Positions 7,696 to 16,402 of a DNA stretch of 64,000 nt are shown here, in pieces. This stretch comes from Clostridiales bacterium. GTDB taxonomy: Bacteria > Bacillota > Clostridia > Lachnospirales > JAQSXR01. The notes under the pieces were generated by a model that saw only the letters and a program-made list of their open reading frames with translations, was not told the DNA's origin and did no database searches. Location: the NCBI GenBank assembly GCA_029256575.1, contig JAQSXR010000003.1:310001-374000 (forward strand), read 5' to 3'. The position numbers were made by a program, and so were the translations under genes. The number at the start of each line of letters is the position of its first letter. The stretch's first letter is position 1.

Positions 7696-8817
7696 TTATA
7701 TTTGAGATAATATTTGTTGTTTCTTAGTAGTATATTCTTCCTCTGTGATAAATCCTTCATATTTCAAATCAATTAATTGACTAAGTTTATAATTTATATT
7801 GTTTGAAGAATTACTATTTACCGAACTACTAATTGTAGATTCTCTTGCAACGACTATGTTATATTCTTTATTTGGTATCAATTCTTCAAAGATGTCAAAA
7901 AATTCAATTGGATACTTTAGACTTTGTAAACTACCCTTTTCAAAATACTTTAATATAGTTACTCTCGTATCATGAGTCTCTGTTTCTGACTTAATTTCAC
8001 TAATTATTTGACGGCTACCAATAACTGAACCCGTCCCTCCTGCAATAACTCCCCCAATTACTGCCCCTTTCATAGATGAGCCGCCACCTCCACCTCCAGA
8101 AATTCTGGTTTCATAATTAATATCTCCCTCTTTAACAAAATATTTAATATCATGCAAAGGAATACTGTGATATTTAATATTATTATTTCTAATCCTTTCA
8201 TTTATAAAATCTAATCTGCTTTGACCACTGTAAGCATTTACATCCATTTCAAAATCACTGAAACATTTATCAAAAGTATCGACTATATAAAGTTTATCAT
8301 TTGCAGTCCATAATTTTATCCGAAATTTTTCTTTACCATTAATAGAAAATTTTAACCCTGATAAAAGGGTTTCATATATAGTTTCTAATTCCACTTTATA
8401 CTTTACACAAATTTCATCAACTTTCCTATAAATCTCTCTGTATATTTCTTTTTGTTTATTTGTAATATCGTTCCCTAAACTAATATATATCAAAGCAGCA
8501 ATAGCACCTAATGCCGAAATTAACAGAGAAATTGCCCCAATATATTCATTCAAAGTTGCTCCTAAAAAACCTATTGCACCAAAAATAAAAAATACTAATA
8601 AAGCCCTTCTTAATTTAAGAGAATAAATATCTTCTTTAATTTTATACTGTTCAATAATCTCTTGATATATTTTACTTAATTTAATTTCTTCATCAGCACT
8701 GTGTATATCATCTTCTAGGGTTTTATAAATAATGTATCCACATTCATAACACATATTTACATCAATCATTTCATTTGTTAATTCAGACCCACATTCCGGA
8801 CAATATAATAATGTCAT
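7696..8817 (-). CDS. Zinc-ribbon, two-TM, SHOCT-domain membrane protein
   Basis: 373 aa. An N-terminal zinc ribbon (CPECGSEL...CYECGY, residues 6-28) is followed by two adjacent membrane helices (about residues 68-112), a soluble mostly beta domain (about 150-230), a Gly-rich stretch (GGGGGG then SSMKGAVIGGVIAGGTGS, about 240-270), and a C-terminal SHOCT motif (LSQLIDLKYEGFITEEEY, last 30 residues). SHOCT is an oligomerisation/targeting domain seen in prophage and surface proteins. The order ribbon-membrane-PH-like-SHOCT suggests a membrane-anchored sensor or scaffold. The cellular role is unknown; being element cargo, a defence or exclusion role is possible but unproven. Confidence 0.6.
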   Translation of the reverse strand: MTLLYCPECGSELTNEMIDVNMCYECGYIIYKTLEDDIHSADEEIKLSKIYQEIIEQYKIKEDIYSLKLRRALLVFFIFGAIGFLGATLNEYIGAISLLISALGAIAALIYISLGNDITNKQKEIYREIYRKVDEICVKYKVELETIYETLLSGLKFSINGKEKFRIKLWTANDKLYIVDTFDKCFSDFEMDVNAYSGQSRLDFINERIRNNNIKYHSIPLHDIKYFVKEGDINYETRISGGGGGGSSMKGAVIGGVIAGGTGSVIGSRQIISEIKSETETHDTRVTILKYFEKGSLQSLKYPIEFFDIFEELIPNKEYNIVVARESTISSSVNSNSSNNINYKLSQLIDLKYEGFITEEEYTTKKQQILSQI

Positions 8818-9021
8818 CTGTTTTCTCCCCCCTTAAGTTCATAGGACAATTTTACCATTCGTCAATCGAGAAGTAAACTCATTTATTACCTATTCCGATT
8901 TTCTTTCTTATATTACTCGCCAGCTCCAATACCTATTTTTCAACATCTTAAGATTGAGTTGGTGTTCTACATCCTTTATTTAGTTATTAATAATTAATCT
9001 TTATTCATCTAAAATAGATAG

Positions 9022-9480
9022 CTACTCAATATAATCCAGCATTGATTTCATTACATCAAACAAGTTTCTTTTAATGTTGTTACTATAATCTAAATACATC
9101 TTCATAGTAAAGAAAGTTGTTAATGCCACGAACACTATAATTAAAATAAATAATATTGATTTTAGCTTTGATTCTTCCATGATTTTATTCAAACAGAACA
9201 ATGCACCTGCAGCACCACCTAAGGTAACACATGTTTCTATAATACTTATTACTTCACCTGTAAAAACATCATATATAAAACCTCCAGAAATATAAATAGT
9301 ATCATTAAGTGAATTTTGAATATTATCATACTTTTCATCATCAGTTTTGATTTGTTCATTCTTAATTTTACTCAAGAACTCCTTGCGATAATGATTCTGT
9401 ATTAAAGGTGCTATCAATCCGAATAATAGAATTATTGCCAAACCCATGTAGAACAACAACGTATTTTTTTCATTTTTCAT
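9022..9480 (-). CDS. Hypothetical membrane protein, 152 aa
   Basis: Start at the ATG at 9480, placed by a GCGGAGAT site; the longer frame to 9510 lacks one. There are three hydrophobic segments: residues about 8-26, about 68-90 with a small-residue run (TLGGAAGALFCL), and about 103-122. The segment after the first helix is charged and probably exposed. No family recognised. It is upstream of the SHOCT-domain gene on the same strand, separated by about 200 bp. Function unknown. Confidence 0.55.
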   Translation of the reverse strand: MKNEKNTLLFYMGLAIILLFGLIAPLIQNHYRKEFLSKIKNEQIKTDDEKYDNIQNSLNDTIYISGGFIYDVFTGEVISIIETCVTLGGAAGALFCLNKIMEESKLKSILFILIIVFVALTTFFTMKMYLDYSNNIKRNLFDVMKSMLDYIE

Positions 9481-9941
9481 ATTTTTATCTCCGCAAGTTA
9501 ATTTTAACATAACAATACATTATATGTTAAAATATGGCAAGTTATTTCACAAAATAATTTAACAATTGGAATTTTCGAAAGTAACAATTCATGTATCTAT
9601 AAGATCAATCAATTCTGGAAATAAATTAGTTAGATACTAATGTGTCACCATATATAATTGGCATATCAGTTAAATCTGATTGTGAAAGTGTAGCTTCTTA
9701 TTTTCGGAAATTGTACATATTGATTTCCCGCTTTACCCCATTGTTAACTCCATAAATTTTCTCTAACCCATATACCGACTACTCAGTCTTCAAGTCAAAT
9801 CAATATCAACTTCCATCTCAATATAACCCTACTTGTACAGCGTGCTAGAGAACTCCCAGAGCCATTTTTATTATGCATGTGACAACTTGTTAGGGTAGAG
9901 TATAAAAACCCGTTTTAAACAAGTTATAAATTAATACTATT
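9481..9941. other. Non-coding stretch, possible decayed sequence
   Basis: About 460 bp in which I find no convincing gene. Short coding-like runs on the minus strand (for example 23 codons ending near 9632) are bounded by stops and lack a ribosome binding site. This looks like eroded sequence within the element. Confidence 0.4.
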
Positions 9942-10202
9942 TTATCTATATCTCATTTCTATTATGCCTTTTTCTACTTCACACATCAATTTAACCATCA
10001 AAACATTTAGTCTAAGTGATAGTTTATTTATGTCCCTATTTTTAATCTCAGCTGGAATATGTTCACTTAAAGTAATATATTCTATTTTACCTTCAATTTG
10101 ATGTATCTCTCGTTTAATCTTTTCTTGATCTGTTGCTAAATCATTATAAATATTGTTCATTGAATCTTGTACATTTTGTAATTTTTCAATTGTTTTGTTC
10201 AT
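9942..10202 (-). CDS. Small coiled-coil protein, 86 aa
   Basis: 86 aa with a GAGGA site about 7 nt before the ATG. Nearly all helical, with heptad-like spacing (TIEKLQNVQDSMNNIYNDLA), charged, no Cys and no membrane segment. It is the last gene of the element before the attachment site. No family recognised. Small coiled-coil proteins at element ends may be accessory recombination or regulatory factors, but nothing here shows that. Confidence 0.55.
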   Translation of the reverse strand: MNKTIEKLQNVQDSMNNIYNDLATDQEKIKREIHQIEGKIEYITLSEHIPAEIKNRDINKLSLRLNVLMVKLMCEVEKGIIEMRYR

Positions 10203-10662
10203 GATAAATCCTCGCTTTCTGTTAGTGTCTTTTAAATGGATATTGGATTATTAATAGTTTTTTATATTAAAAAGATGCTCGATTAAAGCACCTTATAATT
10301 TCATTGTTATGACGTGGATAACATAGATACCACTTATTATATGTTTTGTTTAGACTTTGTAAATGTAAACATACCCCAAGATTTTTAAGCACTAAAATAA
10401 GAGCACACAATTCAATAATATGAATTATAATGCCCTTATTTTAAAGTTTAAATTATTAGATTTTGTCGGTAGGCTACAACTAAAAATTCTTAAAATTCAT
10501 CTAAAAAATATCTAAAAAATATCTAAAATTTTATCAAAATAAAAACTTATATTTATCAACCATTACTATTCATTTTTCTTAATAATCGTTGATTTTACAG
10601 GGTTTTAAGGCTTTTAAAGTACATTAAATTCTTTTATAGTCGTTCAATATCCGAACCTGTTT
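10203..10662. other. Element end: terminators and short repeats, no gene
   Basis: 460 bp without a gene. It contains a minus-strand terminator (AAGGTGCT/AGCATCTT stem, 10272-10294, then T5), a long two-way hairpin (AAAATAAG 10394-10401 with CTTATTTT 10435-10442 and an inner ATTCA/TGAAT match), and three near-tandem copies of ATCTAAAA (about 10499-10531). The last could be integrase arm-type sites next to the attachment core. That role is inferred. Confidence 0.4.
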
Positions 10663-10719
10663 TCAGACTCAAAATCTGACGAGTTCACGCTCGTGTGGGT
10701 TCGAGTCCCACCACCTGCA
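10663..10719 (+). tRNA. 3' fragment of tRNA-Leu(CAA): attachment-site repeat
   Basis: Seen: anticodon arm TCAGA-CTCAAAA-TCTGA (10663-10679, anticodon CAA), variable arm CGAG-TTCACG-CTCG (10680-10693), T-arm GTGGG-TTCGAGT-CCCAC (10695-10711) and 3' acceptor strand CACCTGC plus discriminator A (10712-10719). The D-arm and the expected 5' strand GCAGGTG are absent upstream. Known: integrative elements that insert in the 3' part of a tRNA gene restore it on one side and leave a 3' fragment on the other. Because the 3' end points right, the element lies to the left and the intact tRNA should be outside the window. Not a functional tRNA. Confidence 0.85.
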
Positions 10720-10723
10720 TCGT

Positions 10724-10773
10724 AAATAAGAGGGTTTCAGGATTATTAATAATTCTGATGCTCTTATTTTTTT
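10724..10773 (+). terminator. Original terminator of the tRNA-Leu locus
   Basis: AAATAAGAG (10724-10732) pairs with CTCTTATTT (10761-10769), followed by T residues. It stands 5 bp after the tRNA fragment and is probably the native tRNA terminator left on the chromosomal side. Confidence 0.7.
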
Positions 10774-10802
10774 GTCTAAAAGTTTGCTCATGCTGGGGTA
10801 AA

Positions 10803-10831
10803 CAAAAAGAGCATCCTATGTAGATGCTCTT
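10803..10831 (-). terminator. Terminator of the FIST/chemoreceptor operon
   Basis: AAGAGCATC (10807-10815) pairs with GATGCTCTT (10823-10831), loop of 7; the leftward transcript continues into TTTTTG. Confidence 0.8.
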
Positions 10832-10842
10832 CTTTAAAATAC

Positions 10843-11796
10843 CTATTTGTTTATTGTTAAATTTTCTATTTGCTGCAAAAAATCAGTCATGTTGCATATA
10901 ATTGTTGATCTCTTACTAATTCGCAAATTTAAATCCTTTAATTTTTTACCCAATGAATCAACAATTTCTGTTACTGAACCTACACCAGTAGCAGCGCCAT
11001 TAATTTCACTACTAGTTCGGTCAATTCCAGTAATTATATGTCCGCTAAAATCTTTTACTTCGTTCGTACACGCTGTTACCTGCTTGAAATCTTTTTGAAC
11101 ATTTAAAGCATAATCAAAGTTTCCATTTATGGCTGTTTTGGTATTTTCAATTTCATGTTTTAATAAATTTATACTATCGTATAAGTTTATAATATTATCA
11201 TCAATGCCGCGAACTAAATTCGTAGTTGATGCAGATAATTTTCTGATTTCATCTGCAACTACAGTAAATCCTCTTCCTGCTTCCCCTGCTCTAGCTGCTT
11301 CAATAGAAGCATTCAAAGCTAAAAGATTAGTATTTTTTGCTATGTCTGTAATACTGCTCGACATTTGTTTAATGTTGTTAAAATTATTCTCAAGTGTATA
11401 AAATGCTTCTGTAAATAAGTCAAGTTGCTCGCAAGTTCCGTTTAAATTATCCGCTAATGTACTAATCATGCTATCCGCTCGGTTAATTGCAATATCTGAA
11501 CGATCCATAACTCCATTTATATTATTTACATATTTACCAAACTCATTAAAATTACTATCCAGATTATTAATCATTTCTTGAATCTTACCAACTTGCGAAT
11601 AGGTATTCTCAATATCTTCAACTGATTTGGTTACTTTCGCTTCTTCATCCATGAATTCTTCAATTTTCTTTTCAATATGTAAAATACCATAGTTTATGTA
11701 TTTGTTATTATTTGTTTCTTGTTTTACATCTTGTTCTATCAATATTTTATCATCTTGAACTGATTGATTCTTATTTTTAAATTTTATCCATTTCAT
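10843..11796 (-). CDS. Soluble methyl-accepting chemotaxis-type signalling protein
   Basis: 317 aa. Residues about 45-315 form a long coiled-coil chemoreceptor signalling domain; the highly conserved hairpin tip is at 155-180 ([18 protein letters not shown]). There is no signal peptide, membrane helix or HAMP domain, so it is cytoplasmic. The N-terminus is short and polar. It starts 11 nt after the FIST gene and shares its promoter, so the FIST protein is the likely sensory partner. Known: receptor tips of this type bind CheA/CheW. Inference: a two-component cytosolic chemosensor in which FIST supplies the ligand-binding part. Confidence 0.85.
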   Translation of the reverse strand: MKWIKFKNKNQSVQDDKILIEQDVKQETNNNKYINYGILHIEKKIEEFMDEEAKVTKSVEDIENTYSQVGKIQEMINNLDSNFNEFGKYVNNINGVMDRSDIAINRADSMISTLADNLNGTCEQLDLFTEAFYTLENNFNNIKQMSSSITDIAKNTNLLALNASIEAARAGEAGRGFTVVADEIRKLSASTTNLVRGIDDNIINLYDSINLLKHEIENTKTAINGNFDYALNVQKDFKQVTACTNEVKDFSGHIITGIDRTSSEINGAATGVGSVTEIVDSLGKKLKDLNLRISKRSTIICNMTDFLQQIENLTINK

Positions 11797-11807
11797 TTTT
11801 TACACCC

Positions 11808-12914
11808 CTATTCAAATACTGCAATAACCATTGTCTGATTAAAATGTTGTTGATTTAGCTGCTCACCATAACCTGCAAATCCAATATAATTACCTAATGT
11901 ATTCCCAACATCTTTTGCAAAACCGTCTAAATATCCATCTGTATCGAAAAGAATAGATCTTGCAAGACAATTTATCATAATTGCTAATGATGGATGTGGA
12001 GTTTCTTTTTTTATTTGTTTTAATGTTTCTTTGATAACACTTTTATAATCATCTGGTTTTAAAAGAACCATTTTTGAATTGTTGTATACTCTTGCATGAT
12101 AAGCCATCCCGTTATCTTTTGTAACCATTTGATTTGCTGTAATATACATTTCATCACCTATTACTCTACCGAGTGGATAACTATCTAAATATTTAGGAAG
12201 ATTCTCAACCGTAGTATTTAGAGCTTCTGCCGTTACTTTTGCAGCTGGTTTATTATCATATTCATATACAACACGATTTTTAACATCAACTTTTGTAGCT
12301 GTAAAATAATGATTGGTTGGCATATATATATTTTCTCTATAAAATCTAATTTTACCCCCTAAATTCTTTATCATAACAAATACACAGGCATTTTTATAAA
12401 CCTTACCATTTAATGATATAATTGTTTTTTCTGCTTTACCGTAATCACCTGCTGTTCCTCCGAACAATGGAATATTCTTATTTTCAAGAACAGAATTAAA
12501 CGTTGATAATACTAATTCTTCACAACCGATTAACCCTGAAGATATTTCAAAACATACTGTATTCGTAGTATTGTTAAATTTGTTGACTACATCAGATATT
12601 CTGTCAACATATTTAATTGGATAACGATCTACGTCTTCTAACACGTCGGCATAACATTCAATCCCATCTTCTATACCAATTACAAGCAAGGAATCTTTAT
12701 AAGCACCGTCTTTGCAAAAGCCTGCATAAGTTGTTGCTCCCATGATTATACTATTACTAAACCTTTCCCCTAATAATAAAGTATAACTTTCAAATTGTTG
12801 TGTGTTTGAAAAAAACAAGATTAGTTTTGGGGATTTAAAACCTGATGTAGCTTCCGATATTGCTTCATAAAAATCAATTTTAGAACTTTTTCCTACTTTA
12901 TAGTTCATTGTCAT
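11808..12914 (-). CDS. FIST-domain signal-transduction protein
   Basis: 368 aa, with an AAAGGAG site 6 nt before the ATG. The N-terminal part (LILFFSNTQQFE, GATTYAGFCKDG, PLFGGTAGDYG) and the C-terminal part (VKNRVVYEYDNKPA, NCLARSILF, IGFAGYGEQ near the end) match FIST-N and FIST-C. Known: FIST domains are small-ligand sensors often found beside chemotaxis or cyclic-di-GMP proteins. It is first in a two-gene operon with a soluble chemoreceptor, behind a consensus promoter at 12970-12998. The ligand is not known. Confidence 0.85.
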   Translation of the reverse strand: MTMNYKVGKSSKIDFYEAISEATSGFKSPKLILFFSNTQQFESYTLLLGERFSNSIIMGATTYAGFCKDGAYKDSLLVIGIEDGIECYADVLEDVDRYPIKYVDRISDVVNKFNNTTNTVCFEISSGLIGCEELVLSTFNSVLENKNIPLFGGTAGDYGKAEKTIISLNGKVYKNACVFVMIKNLGGKIRFYRENIYMPTNHYFTATKVDVKNRVVYEYDNKPAAKVTAEALNTTVENLPKYLDSYPLGRVIGDEMYITANQMVTKDNGMAYHARVYNNSKMVLLKPDDYKSVIKETLKQIKKETPHPSLAIMINCLARSILFDTDGYLDGFAKDVGNTLGNYIGFAGYGEQLNQQHFNQTMVIAVFE

Positions 12915-12969
12915 CGTGTACTCCTTTTATAATAACTTAAGAAACATTGTTATTTTATTAACATATTTT

Positions 12970-12998
12970 ATTATATTGAAACTTGTAATAAATGTCAA
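12970..12998 (-). promoter_or_regulatory. Consensus sigma-A promoter of the FIST operon
   Basis: TTGACA (12993-12998), 17-bp spacer, TATAAT (12970-12975) on the minus strand. It lies inside a 37-codon coding-like remnant (about 12957-13070), so it may have been formed from decayed coding DNA. Confidence 0.75.
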
Positions 12999-13110
12999 CT
13001 ACCTCAGCTCTGACAATTTTCATATTCAATTCATTTGCATTTAAATAATTGAAGAATCCTTTTCTATCTAGAGTAACAATACTATGTCATCACAACCTCG
13101 CTCAAAAAAA

Positions 13111-13146
13111 CTCCACAGTTATAGAATAATTTCTATAACTGTGGAG
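13111..13146 (-). terminator. Perfect 16-bp-stem terminator after the Nudix gene
   Basis: CTCCACAGTTATAGAA (13111-13126) and its exact complement (13131-13146) enclose a TAAT loop. The leftward transcript runs into seven T residues. Confidence 0.85.
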
Positions 13147-13190
13147 CTTTTGTATTATTTCATATTTCTGGTTATCTACTTTATTTTTTT

Positions 13191-13643
13191 TTAAAAATAT
13201 TTTTTGTTGTCCCATAGATTCATTTTTCTTAATTCTAAGTACTCATAATATGCGCGTTCCACTATCTGCTTCTCATTCGCATACTTTAATAAGTGATAAG
13301 CTTCATGATATTTGTAAAAACCTGAGTCAACAAAATATTCTTCTCGCTGTGGTTTGGTATTATAGCTGTCCGTTGACATAAGAAACCAATGCACATTCTT
13401 TAAAATGCTCTGGTCATCAGCAATAAAGGTATATTGACTTTTTCCAACGTATTTAATTATGCTTGCTTTTGCGCCAGATTCCTCCAATACTTCCCTTAGA
13501 GCAGTATGTTTAAATTCTTCGCCTGCTTCAACTGTTCCTTTTGGTAGCATCCAACCGTCATATTTATTCTTGTAGCTTCTATATAACAATAAGATTTTAC
13601 CCCTATATATCACCACACCACCGCAGCTAGTTGCTTCTTTCAT
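13191..13643 (-). CDS. Nudix hydrolase
   Basis: 150 aa from ATG 13643, preceded by CAGGAGGAATTG; an ORF reaching 13718 has no ribosome binding site. The Nudix box is complete (G-TVEAG-E-EFKHTAL-REVLEESGA, about residues 40-62), so it should hydrolyse a nucleoside diphosphate linked to another group. The substrate cannot be read from the sequence. There is no signal peptide. It stands alone between two strong terminators (13111-13146 and 13729-13784). Confidence 0.85.
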   Translation of the reverse strand: MKEATSCGGVVIYRGKILLLYRSYKNKYDGWMLPKGTVEAGEEFKHTALREVLEESGAKASIIKYVGKSQYTFIADDQSILKNVHWFLMSTDSYNTKPQREEYFVDSGFYKYHEAYHLLKYANEKQIVERAYYEYLELRKMNLWDNKKYF

Positions 13644-13728
13644 TGCAATTCCTCCTGAGTCTTGGTGTGCTATTGAATATCTTATATTTATTATACAGTC
13701 AAGGATATGTTTTTTCAACTAAAAAATT

Positions 13729-13784
13729 GAGTTTCCATTTATTCTTCTTAAATACTTAAATTCAAGAAGAATAAACAGAAACTC
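13729..13784 (-). terminator. Long-stem terminator of the SEDS-PBP locus
   Basis: GAGTTTC...TTTATTCTTCTT pairs with AAGAAGAATAAA...GAAACTC (13729-13784, one small internal mismatch). The leftward strand continues AATTTTTT. Confidence 0.75.
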
Positions 13785-13791
13785 TTTTAAA

Positions 13792-14250
13792 TTATTTTTT
13801 ATATTTATACGCTTCAAATATTTTCTTTGCAATTGGAACGGAATAGTCACTTGACGAACCTACATTCTCAACAAGTACACACACAGCAATTTCCGGTTTG
13901 TCGTAAGGAGCATATCCAACAAACCACGCATGTGCTGCCTCTCCATCCTTAAACTCCGCTGAGCCTGTTTTGCCTGCAACTTCAACATCAAGTTTGTTTA
14001 ATTTTTTAGCTGTACCTTCGACTACTACGCCTCTTAACATCTTCCCAAGTGTCTCAGCCTCTTCTTGTGTTATGATTCTATCATATACTTTTGGATCAAA
14101 AGTCTTAACTGTTTCTCCATATGAATTAATTATTTTGTCAATTAAGTAAGGTTCCATCATTACCCCTTTATTTGCTATGGTAGCCATTATCATAAGATTA
14201 TGCATTGGAGTAATCTCTGTTTTACCTTGCCCGATAGCCGCAAATGTTCA
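13792..14250 (-). pseudogene. Out-of-frame C-terminal part of the PBP transpeptidase
   Basis: Continuation of the SEDS-PBP gene in another frame. Translation of the minus strand gives AIGQGKTEITPMHNLMIMA, then the KTG box (VAGKTGSAEF) and the usual PBP C-terminus (HAWFVGYAPYDKPEIAVCVL). In intact class B PBPs of this type about 35-45 residues separate the LGI/IGTN segment after SxN from IGQG; here they are joined after only a few codons and in a different frame. So an internal, out-of-frame deletion near 14240-14250 broke the gene. The fragment has no start site of its own apart from ATG 14205, which lacks a good ribosome binding site. An assembly error is the alternative. Confidence 0.75.
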
Positions 14251-16394
14251 ATTTGCATATTGGTTCCAATATCTGCAAATGAGGTATTACATGAATTTGC
14301 AAAGGCTTCTTCCAAGGTTTGAGTTCCATGCGCTCTGTTACCATAACAATTAATTCGATTATTATGAAATAAACCAGATCCCTCACATTTATATTGATAC
14401 GAATTCCAATCAGTATTACTTCTTATAAAGGATAATGCTACCAGCGTCTTAAATGTAGAACCTGGAGGATAGAGCCCTTGTGTTGCTCGATTTATTAAGA
14501 TAGCTGAGTCCGTTACTTCTACTGTATTGATATCATCCCATAATAAATCAATATCATTCGGATTAAAGTCTGGTTTCGAAACCATAGCAAGTATTTTACC
14601 TGTCGATACTTCAATCACTGCAACTGCGCCTTTATTATCACCGAGGGCATTATAGGCTACCTCCTGTAAATCAGCATCTAAGGTAGATACCACATTATTT
14701 GCAATTAACTTTTCATCTGAAATACTAGAAACTAATTTATCCCATATATTCTGATTTGATTTCAGTAACTCAAAATTGGCATAGGCTTCAAGTCCTGACT
14801 TCCCTTTTGATGAGTATCCAACAACATGTGAAAACATTGAATTATACGGATAAATTCTTTCATATTCACCATCTATGGTTAAAACAGATTCCGCTAATAC
14901 ATTACCATTCGCATCTAATATTTTACCTCGAACTCTAGTTTCTTCAAGCAAATCTTGCCTTGTATTATATGAATTCACTAGAATTGAACTGCTTTTAAAC
15001 ATCATAAAATAGGTAATATTAATTACCAATATTAAAAATATCGCACAAAATCCATATCTAACTGCCTTTAAATATTTAAAAGGCATCTCCTCTTTTGATC
15101 CATCGATACTAAAACTCTCTAAAAGCGAAAAAATAATTAAACTTGCAGCGATTGAACTTCCACCATAGCTGATAAATGGTAATGTCAATCCAGTATGAGG
15201 AATAAGTTTTGTAACTCCTCCTATAACTAAGAACACTTGAATTCCATATAAAGATGTTAATCCAATTGAAACTAACCTTTTAAATGGATCCATTTGCTTA
15301 ACTGAGATTTTATAGCCGATATAAACTATATTAAGCGCAATTAATATTAAGGCTATCGCAAAAACTATCCCCAGTTCTTCCGCTATCGCCGAAAATACAT
15401 AATCCGTTTGTGCAAATGGTATCTTATTTGGCATTCCTTTATTTAAGCCTAATCCAAACCAACCGCCTGAACCAATTGCAAATAGAGATTGTGTAATTTG
15501 ATATCCTTTTCCTGCAATATCTTCCCAGGGATTTAACCAAGCGAAAACTCGAACTTGAACATGACTAAATAAAAAGTAAGCTGCTACTGATGCAAAAGAG
15601 GCGGCAGTAAATCCAAATAACACATAGTAAAAATTCTTTGTTGTTACAAAAATTACAATCATATACACAAAAAACAGTATTAAAGCTGTCCCAAGATCTT
15701 TTTGTATAATTAAGAACCCTATATAGAGACATGTAAGGATCCCCGTTGCAATTACGTTATTTAGTTCTCTATTTCTATATAATGATGCTGCTAAATAGAA
15801 TACTAATATAACTTTTACTAATTCAGATAATTGCAAGCTATAATTCCCGACATAAATCCAATTCTTAGCTCCATAAATCTCTTCCCCATAAATACTAACA
15901 ATACCCAAAAGAACAATTCCAATTAATGCATATAAATACTTTATTTTATATAGTTTTTTTAATCGAACCATAAAAACAGGGACAAATAAAGAAACTATGG
16001 AACAAAAAGCCGTGATTAAGAACTGTTTCTCTGAACTTTGTGGTGATAGTCTCTGAATCATCGTAAATCCTACCACTAACATAAACAAAACATTATTCAA
16101 CAATAATTTATTCGCTTTGGGATAAATTTTATTATAGAAAATTATCATTAGCAATATTAATAAAAGTTGTTCCACGTATAAGGTAGCAAGATTTGAACTC
16201 GGTTGCTGAATAAATAGTATAAAAAATGTAAGTAAATGTGTAAGAATTATTAATACTTTTTGAGCTTTTATCTTTATTGCATATTTGTTCGATGTTGGTT
16301 CTCCATAGCACGCTAAATAACCTAAAATGCAGAAGGTCACTGCATAAAAGGCTAAAACATATGTCGAAAATTTTATAATAAGATTTAATGCCAA
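14190..16394 (-). CDS. SEDS (FtsW/RodA)-PBP fusion, truncated by frameshift
   Basis: 734 aa. TTG start at 16394; its GGTGG site overlaps the stop region of the upstream U32 gene (8-nt gap), indicating coupling. Residues about 1-440 form a SEDS glycosyltransferase with roughly 12 membrane helices and typical motifs (KDLGTAL; AIAEELG; PHTGLTLPFISYGGSS). A further helix (about 460-480) leads into a class B PBP domain with SxxK (GSTFK) and SxN (NSCNTSF). The frame then shifts (LSGKVKQRLLQ) and ends, losing KTG. Known: SEDS and bPBP proteins form the peptidoglycan polymerase-crosslinker pair; here both are one chain. The SEDS half could still work; the transpeptidase cannot. Confidence 0.8.
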   Translation of the reverse strand: MALNLIIKFSTYVLAFYAVTFCILGYLACYGEPTSNKYAIKIKAQKVLIILTHLLTFFILFIQQPSSNLATLYVEQLLLILLMIIFYNKIYPKANKLLLNNVLFMLVVGFTMIQRLSPQSSEKQFLITAFCSIVSLFVPVFMVRLKKLYKIKYLYALIGIVLLGIVSIYGEEIYGAKNWIYVGNYSLQLSELVKVILVFYLAASLYRNRELNNVIATGILTCLYIGFLIIQKDLGTALILFFVYMIVIFVTTKNFYYVLFGFTAASFASVAAYFLFSHVQVRVFAWLNPWEDIAGKGYQITQSLFAIGSGGWFGLGLNKGMPNKIPFAQTDYVFSAIAEELGIVFAIALILIALNIVYIGYKISVKQMDPFKRLVSIGLTSLYGIQVFLVIGGVTKLIPHTGLTLPFISYGGSSIAASLIIFSLLESFSIDGSKEEMPFKYLKAVRYGFCAIFLILVINITYFMMFKSSSILVNSYNTRQDLLEETRVRGKILDANGNVLAESVLTIDGEYERIYPYNSMFSHVVGYSSKGKSGLEAYANFELLKSNQNIWDKLVSSISDEKLIANNVVSTLDADLQEVAYNALGDNKGAVAVIEVSTGKILAMVSKPDFNPNDIDLLWDDINTVEVTDSAILINRATQGLYPPGSTFKTLVALSFIRSNTDWNSYQYKCEGSGLFHNNRINCYGNRAHGTQTLEEAFANSCNTSFADIGTNMQIEHLRLSGKVKQRLLQCIIL

Positions 16395-16402
16395 ATTACC
16401 AC

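Noticed and set aside
7563-7760. Longer N-terminus for the 6852 gene (302 codons)
   Set aside because: It would overlap the end of the SHOCT gene and its terminator; ATG 7562 has a clear ribosome binding site.
9560-9640. Short coding-like run (23 codons) in the 9481-9941 gap
   Set aside because: Bounded by stops on both sides with no start; too short to support a gene.
12957-13070. 37-codon coding-like remnant (minus strand, ending near 12957)
   Set aside because: Coding-like composition, but no start codon or ribosome binding site, an upstream in-frame stop, and the FIST promoter lies within it. At most a gene relic.
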